A model generated the notes under the pieces. The model ran no database searches and had not been told where the DNA came from. It worked only from the letters and a program-made list of their open reading frames with translations. From Bacteroidales bacterium (lineage in GTDB: Bacteria > Bacteroidota > Bacteroidia > Bacteroidales > WCHB1-69): 28,910 bases of DNA. The position numbers and the translations under genes were made by a program. The stretch's first letter is position 1. The number at the start of each line of letters is the position of its first letter. This document shows, in pieces, positions 25,497-28,910 of this stretch. The stretch is taken from contig JALNYF010000026.1 of assembly GCA_023229985.1 (NCBI GenBank), forward strand, positions 1 through 28,910. Direction: 5' to 3'.

Positions 25497-25546
25497 ATAG
25501 ATATTTTTACAGGTATTTTTATAAAACTACCTGTAAAAATATCTAT
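25497..25546 (-). terminator. 19-bp perfect inverted repeat after gcvH, probable terminator
   Basis: ATAGATATTTTTACAGGTA (25497-25515) pairs perfectly with its complement at 25528-25546 around a 12-nt loop. It begins 9 nt after the gcvH stop. It lacks a typical T-run, so intrinsic termination is likely but not certain. The matching place in unit A (24270-24310) is shorter and no longer forms this stem. Confidence 0.55.
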
Positions 25547-25555
25547 ATCAGATTG

Positions 25556-25930
25556 TTACGCAATTTCTTCTTTATATTGTTCTGCAGTAAGAAGGGCATC
25601 CATTTCAGATACATTGGTTGGTTTAATTTTAATAATCCAGCCGGCATTATAAGGATCGCTATTAATTAATGCAGGATTTGCTTCAAGTTCTTCATTAAAT
25701 TCCACAATTTCTCCGGAGATGGGAAGGAGTAAATCGGAAACGGTTTTCACGGCTTCAATTGAGCCAAAAACATCATTTTGATCGATGGTGTCACCAACGG
25801 TATTAACATCAACAAAAACGATATCACCTAATTGTTCTGCTGCATACTCGGTAATTCCGATAATTGCAATTTCACCGTCCATTTTCAACCATTCGTGGTC
25901 GTGGGAATATTTTAAATTTTCAGGGAACAT
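25556..25930 (-). CDS. gcvH: Glycine cleavage system H protein
   Basis: This 124-residue protein has all GcvH marks: YSHDHEWL at residues 8-15, GITEYAAEQLGDIVFVD, the lipoylated lysine K62 in GSIEAVKTVSD, and NSDPYNAGWIIKI. It carries the aminomethyl group from the P to the T protein on its lipoyl arm in glycine breakdown, in the cytoplasm. No gcvT or gcvP is in the window, as is common in Bacteroidetes. It follows frr by 29 nt on the same strand and probably shares the pyrH transcript. Its 3' half was copied by the tandem duplication, leaving a dead fragment at 24318-24533. Confidence 0.96.
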   Translation of the reverse strand: MFPENLKYSHDHEWLKMDGEIAIIGITEYAAEQLGDIVFVDVNTVGDTIDQNDVFGSIEAVKTVSDLLLPISGEIVEFNEELEANPALINSDPYNAGWIIKIKPTNVSEMDALLTAEQYKEEIA

Positions 25931-25959
25931 AACTATTTATTTTTTGGTTATTAAATTAA

Positions 25960-26523
25960 TTATACAGTCATTATTTCTTTTTCTTTTAATTCTGACATTT
26001 TATCGATTTTAGCGATGAAGTCGTCAGTTAACTTTTGGATGTCGGTTTCCAGTTTTTTGGCTTCGTCTTCCGGTATGCCGTTATCTTTCAGTTTCTTTGC
26101 CAAGTCATTGGCGGTTCTTCGTAAGTTACGGATAGTAACTTTATTTTGTTCGGTTTCTTGTTTAATTTTTTTGACGAGTTCTTTTCTTCTTTCTTCGGTA
26201 GGTGTTGGCACCACGATACGGATAAATTCGCCATTATTTTGCGGGTTAAAGCCGAGGTTGGCAGCCAAAATTGCTTTTTCGATAATCGGAAGCATGGGGC
26301 GTTCCCATGGTTGAATTACAATTTGACGAGCATCAGGAGTATTGATATTGGCGACCTGCTCAATGGGAGTCTGATTGCCGTAATAATCGACCTTCAATCC
26401 TTCCAACATTTGCGGACTTGCTTTTCCGGCACGGATTTTTTGTAATTCCTTATCAAAAAAAACGATGGTAGCATTCATGCTTTCTCTTGCTTGTTCCAAG
26501 CATTTTTTTGTTTCTTCTGCCAT
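25960..26523 (-). CDS. frr: Ribosome recycling factor
   Basis: This 187-residue protein is a normal-length RRF. Typical segments are LQKIRAGKASPQML, VDYYGNQTPIEQVANI, DARQIVIQPWE and the C-terminal helix IRNLRRTANDLAKKLK. With EF-G it splits post-termination ribosomes. It lies 7 nt after the 2TM gene and 29 nt before gcvH. The pyrH-frr pairing is widely conserved in bacteria, here interrupted by the small 2TM gene. Confidence 0.97.
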   Translation of the reverse strand: MAEETKKCLEQARESMNATIVFFDKELQKIRAGKASPQMLEGLKVDYYGNQTPIEQVANINTPDARQIVIQPWERPMLPIIEKAILAANLGFNPQNNGEFIRIVVPTPTEERRKELVKKIKQETEQNKVTIRNLRRTANDLAKKLKDNGIPEDEAKKLETDIQKLTDDFIAKIDKMSELKEKEIMTV

Positions 26524-26530
26524 AACTATC

Positions 26531-26866
26531 TTAGTTTTCTTGTTTGTTTTTCATTATTTTTAATCTTTCCAATTCTGCCTCTTTCTCTTTCATCTCTCGT
26601 TGAAGCTTTTTTATCTCTTTGTCTAATAGCGAATGGTTGAATTTGTAAACCATCACGTAATGAAAAATAATGATGGGAGTCCAACTTAGTGTTACAAAAA
26701 TACAAGCATTTCGAAATTGCACCACTTCTTTAAAAATAAAGGCAAAAATGAGCCACAACAAGGCAATGGCAAGGATATAAATAGCGAAGTGAAATTTGAA
26801 AGCAACGCGCTTGCTTGCTTGCTTATATATTTTTTTATCGACTAATTCTTCCTGATTTTCCATCAT
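26531..26866 (-). CDS. 2TM domain protein
   Basis: This 111-residue protein has a polar N-terminus with YKQASKRVAFKFHFAIYI, two membrane helices (about 27-47 and 54-73), and a C-terminal charged coiled coil (about 80-111). The pattern fits the 2TM domain family, found in Bacteroidetes as stand-alone proteins or attached to histidine kinases. Function is unknown. Two Met codons open the frame; the first is kept. It sits between pyrH (7-nt gap) and frr (7-nt gap), so it is certainly co-transcribed with them. Confidence 0.8.
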   Translation of the reverse strand: MMENQEELVDKKIYKQASKRVAFKFHFAIYILAIALLWLIFAFIFKEVVQFRNACIFVTLSWTPIIIFHYVMVYKFNHSLLDKEIKKLQREMKEKEAELERLKIMKNKQEN

Positions 26867-26873
26867 AATTAAA

Positions 26874-27590
26874 TTAAAATTTCACATTAGAACAAAGGGT
26901 GCCAATTTTTTCGCCGTTCAAAACTCGCAATAAATTTCCATTCACTTGGGCATCATAAACATATAACGGCATATTGTTATCCTGACATATTGTAAAAGCG
27001 GTCATATCCATAATGTGAAGTCGTTTTTCGTATGCCTCAGCATAAGTCAGCGTTTCATATTTAACGGCATTCGGATTTTTTTCGGGGTCCTCGGAATAGA
27101 CACCATCAACGCGGGTTCCTTTCAGCAGCAGATCTGCTTTGATTTCCACGGCACGTAAAGCAGCACCGGAGTCGGTGGTAAAAAAGGGATTTCCTGTACC
27201 GCCGGCAAAAATAACCACTTTCCCTTCTTCCAAATATTGAATGGCATTCTTGTAAAAAATCTTCTCACAAACCCCTTCTATTTCCAAAGAAGAGAGTACT
27301 TTAACTTTTGTACCGGCAGCTTCCAACACCTCCTGAACTGCCATGGCATTGATAACCGTAGCCAACATGCCCATATAATCTCCCTGTCTTCTGTCAAACC
27401 CTTTTTGCATGCCATTGACGCCACGGAAAATATTTCCACCTCCTATCACAACCCCCACTTGGACTCCCTGCCTAATGGCAGATTGAATTTCCGTAGCATA
27501 ATGATTTACAGCAGGATAAGAAATGCTGTAACCGTCTTCACCCATCAATGATTCCCCGCTGAGTTTCAATAAAATCCGTTTGTATTGCAT
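26874..27590 (-). CDS. pyrH: Uridylate kinase (UMP kinase)
   Basis: This 238-residue amino-acid-kinase-fold enzyme has LKLSGESLMG at the N-terminus, VVIGGGNIFRG (about 48-58), GGTGNPFFTTDSGAALRA (about 130-147) and VDGVYSEDP (about 162-170), all typical of bacterial PyrH. It phosphorylates UMP to UDP in pyrimidine nucleotide synthesis in the cytoplasm and is unlike eukaryotic UMP/CMP kinases. It is the first gene of the pyrH-2TM-frr-gcvH operon, with a TAnnTTTG element 17 nt upstream. Confidence 0.97.
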   Translation of the reverse strand: MQYKRILLKLSGESLMGEDGYSISYPAVNHYATEIQSAIRQGVQVGVVIGGGNIFRGVNGMQKGFDRRQGDYMGMLATVINAMAVQEVLEAAGTKVKVLSSLEIEGVCEKIFYKNAIQYLEEGKVVIFAGGTGNPFFTTDSGAALRAVEIKADLLLKGTRVDGVYSEDPEKNPNAVKYETLTYAEAYEKRLHIMDMTAFTICQDNNMPLYVYDAQVNGNLLRVLNGEKIGTLCSNVKF

Positions 27591-27607
27591 TTCTGAAATT
27601 TTGGCTG

Positions 27608-27615
27608 CAAATATA
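27608..27615 (-). promoter_or_regulatory. -7 promoter element of the pyrH operon
   Basis: TATATTTG on the reverse strand matches TAnnTTTG, 17 nt before the pyrH ATG. A TTG about 22 nt upstream could be part of a -33 element. Confidence 0.55.
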
Positions 27616-27953
27616 CATGAACTTTTTGAATTTTATTCAACTTCTTAAAAAAAAGAACGGTGATATAGATTACTTCATTTATTAATGAGACCATTCAAAG
27701 AATCGCGGCTCACGGTTTTATTTTTACAAAATCGTAAATTATTTTTCTTTTTTTTCTTTTATAAACATCAGAGTATGGCGTTTTATTTCTGTTGAAATAT
27801 TAGTTAATTAATTATCATTAAACTATTTATAAAAAGTAAACTGTAAAAATAAAACCGTAAAGAGTCCAAAACGCCCATACACTCATTCAATTATTTTTTT
27901 GTAATATTGCAGATTCTTTTTATTAAAATATTATTTACGTAAAAATAAAAAAA
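27616..27953. other. AT-rich divergent intergenic region between pyrH and sppA
   Basis: This stretch of about 340 nt holds no credible gene. It contains a perfect 17-bp inverted repeat (27712-27858), an imperfect related motif at 27775-27785 (GTATGGCGTTT) echoed in reverse by AAAACGCCCATAC at 27869-27881, and TAATATTG at 27902-27909, a one-mismatch -7 element that could serve sppA. Confidence 0.5.
27712..27858. repeat. 17-bp perfect inverted repeat enclosing 113 bp
   Basis: ACGGTTTTATTTTTACA (27712-27728) recurs as its exact reverse complement TGTAAAAATAAAACCGT (27842-27858). No flanking target-site duplication is apparent. It could be a remnant of a small mobile element, a regulator-binding pair, or an invertible segment; the sequence does not decide. 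Confidence 0.75.
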
Positions 27954-28910
27954 ATGGAAAACGAAAATCAGAGTAATATTGATGGACAACAAGTTCATGA
28001 TTCGCAAAATTTAGTTCCTCCTCCAATTCCCCGCTGCCAACAAGCCAAGGCGAAAAAGCCGAAAAAAGCACCCAAGCCGGTTGGTTTCGGAAAAATAATC
28101 TTGGGATCGGCAATAGGATTCATTATCGGTTCTCTCGTTATATCCATCTTCTCGGTTCTCTATTTCGTTATGGCACTGGGTGCCTTAATAGGCGAAGAGA
28201 CAGAAACGCTCAAAGATAACTCTGTGTTGGAACTTACTCTTGCCGGCAATATCATCGAAAGAGACCTTGGCGACCAACTTTACAACTATAATCTTGATTT
28301 CACGCAAACCTCACAAATCGGATTGGATAAAATTTTGGCTTCCATCGAACATGCAAAAACCGATGACAAAATCAAAGGTATTTCCTTGAATTTATCGTCT
28401 GTTGCAGCCAGTCCGGCTTCGCTTTGCGAAATTCGGGATGCGATCATCAAGTTTAAACAATCCGGCAAATTTGTTTACGCATATAGCGATTCTTATACTC
28501 AAAGCACTTACTACTTAGCCTCTTCTGCCGACAGCATCTATATGAATCCGCAAGGTGATGTGGAATGGAAAGGTCTTGCTTTTCAACTTATGTTTTATAA
28601 AGGCTTGTTAGATAAGTTGGACATTAACGTACAAGTTGTTAAATGCGGGAAATTCAAAAGTGCTGTAGAGCCCTATATCTTAGAAAATATGAGTGAAGCC
28701 AACCGCGAACAAATGATGGTTTTGGCTGAGTCTTTATGGGGAAAAATTGTTAAAGACATCTCCGTATCGCGCAATCAAACCGTAGAAATGTTGAACGCTT
28801 TAGCAGATAGTGCAGCCATTCATTCATCGCAGGAAGCTTTCGAATATGGTTTAATAGATGCCATAACCTACCGCAGCAATTATGTCGATATTTTGAAAAA
28901 CAAATTGGGA
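27954..28910 (+). CDS. sppA: Signal peptide peptidase SppA, long form, 3'-truncated by window end
   Basis: The frame opens at the ATG at 27954 and is still open at the last base (319 codons visible). A polar, Pro/Lys-rich cytoplasmic start (residues 1-43) precedes one membrane helix (about 47-75). The protease domain includes YYLASSADSIYMNPQG, GLLDKLDINVQVVKCG and FKSAVEPYILENMS. K235 in the last motif matches the catalytic Lys of the N-terminal domain of E. coli SppA (K209); the catalytic Ser would lie in the missing C-terminal domain. SppA degrades cleaved signal peptides in the membrane. It is transcribed away from pyrH. Confidence 0.93.
   Translation, partial: MENENQSNIDGQQVHDSQNLVPPPIPRCQQAKAKKPKKAPKPVGFGKIILGSAIGFIIGSLVISIFSVLYFVMALGALIGEETETLKDNSVLELTLAGNIIERDLGDQLYNYNLDFTQTSQIGLDKILASIEHAKTDDKIKGISLNLSSVAASPASLCEIRDAIIKFKQSGKFVYAYSDSYTQSTYYLASSADSIYMNPQGDVEWKGLAFQLMFYKGLLDKLDINVQVVKCGKFKSAVEPYILENMSEANREQMMVLAESLWGKIVKDISVSRNQTVEMLNALADSAAIHSSQEAFEYGLIDAITYRSNYVDILKNKLG

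Larger units (their letters stand above)
24590..25770 (-). repeat. Tandem duplication unit B (tonB terminator, tonB, 3' part of intact gcvH)
   Basis: This is the partner of unit A. It runs from near AATAATAG (24590) through the terminator and tonB copy B, into the last 71 codons of the intact gcvH. Since gcvH is complete only here, this unit keeps the original right-hand junction and unit A keeps the original left-hand junction. Confidence 0.85.

Noticed and set aside
23368..25770. Composite transposon as the cause of the repeats
   Set aside because: The repeated unit contains only tonB, a terminator and part of gcvH; no transposase, terminal inverted repeats or target-site duplication is visible.
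27931..28468. Two 60-codon reverse reading frames at the right edge
   Set aside because: Both are antisense to sppA, which has a full set of family motifs and an open frame to the window end.
1..28910. CRISPR array, tRNA, rRNA or prophage
   Set aside because: No regularly spaced repeats, cloverleaf sequences, rRNA-like stretches or phage structural genes were seen on either strand.

Overview
The window reads as a chromosomal segment of an uncultured member of the Bacteroidetes, most likely Bacteroidales-like. The evidence is a PorE-like OmpA/beta-propeller protein, a DUF4175-type coiled-coil membrane protein, FucP-type (FHS) sugar transporters, a 2TM-domain protein between pyrH and frr, AT-rich DNA with weak Shine-Dalgarno sites, and repeated matches to the Bacteroidetes -7 promoter element TAnnTTTG just upstream of genes. 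No rRNA, tRNA, CRISPR array, insertion sequence or phage gene is visible. Most of the window is housekeeping or envelope DNA.

Layout. Bases 1-7828 hold a forward run: a PorE-like outer-envelope protein (5' end outside the window), a CPBP membrane protease, an FHS sugar transporter, a Bax-inhibitor-1 protein, an S9 peptidase lipoprotein and a small Cys-rich membrane protein. This run ends at a strong bidirectional terminator (7843-7878). Bases 7878-11543 are reverse: FAH-family hydrolase, outer-membrane barrel protein, YfcE-like phosphoesterase, RidA and a second FHS transporter whose stop overlaps the ridA start. Bases 11748-18579 are forward: rpiB, a short LutB-like LUD/Fe-S protein, a 1117-aa DUF4175-like protein, a degenerate GHKL/RsbW-like protein and a FadL-like outer-membrane protein. 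Bases 18586-27590 are reverse and, in transcription order, hold pyrH, the 2TM protein, frr, gcvH, two tonB paralogues, a SIMPL protein, a polyprenyl synthase, PBP2 (mrdA) and rodA. At the right edge sppA runs forward and off the window.

The clearest unusual structure is a direct tandem duplication of about 1.17 kb in 23.37-25.77 kb. Its unit holds the 3' part of gcvH, a tonB-type gene and that gene's terminator. It has left two full-length, diverged tonB genes with matching promoters and terminators, and between them a decayed gcvH fragment that keeps the lipoyl-lysine motif but has an in-frame stop. A perfect 17-bp inverted repeat enclosing 113 bp lies in the pyrH/sppA divergent region and has no assigned role. 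The rpiB-LUD-DUF4175-GHKL gene string and the Cys-rich membrane protein at 7157-7828 are the least understood coding regions. I found no system that I can confidently call new.
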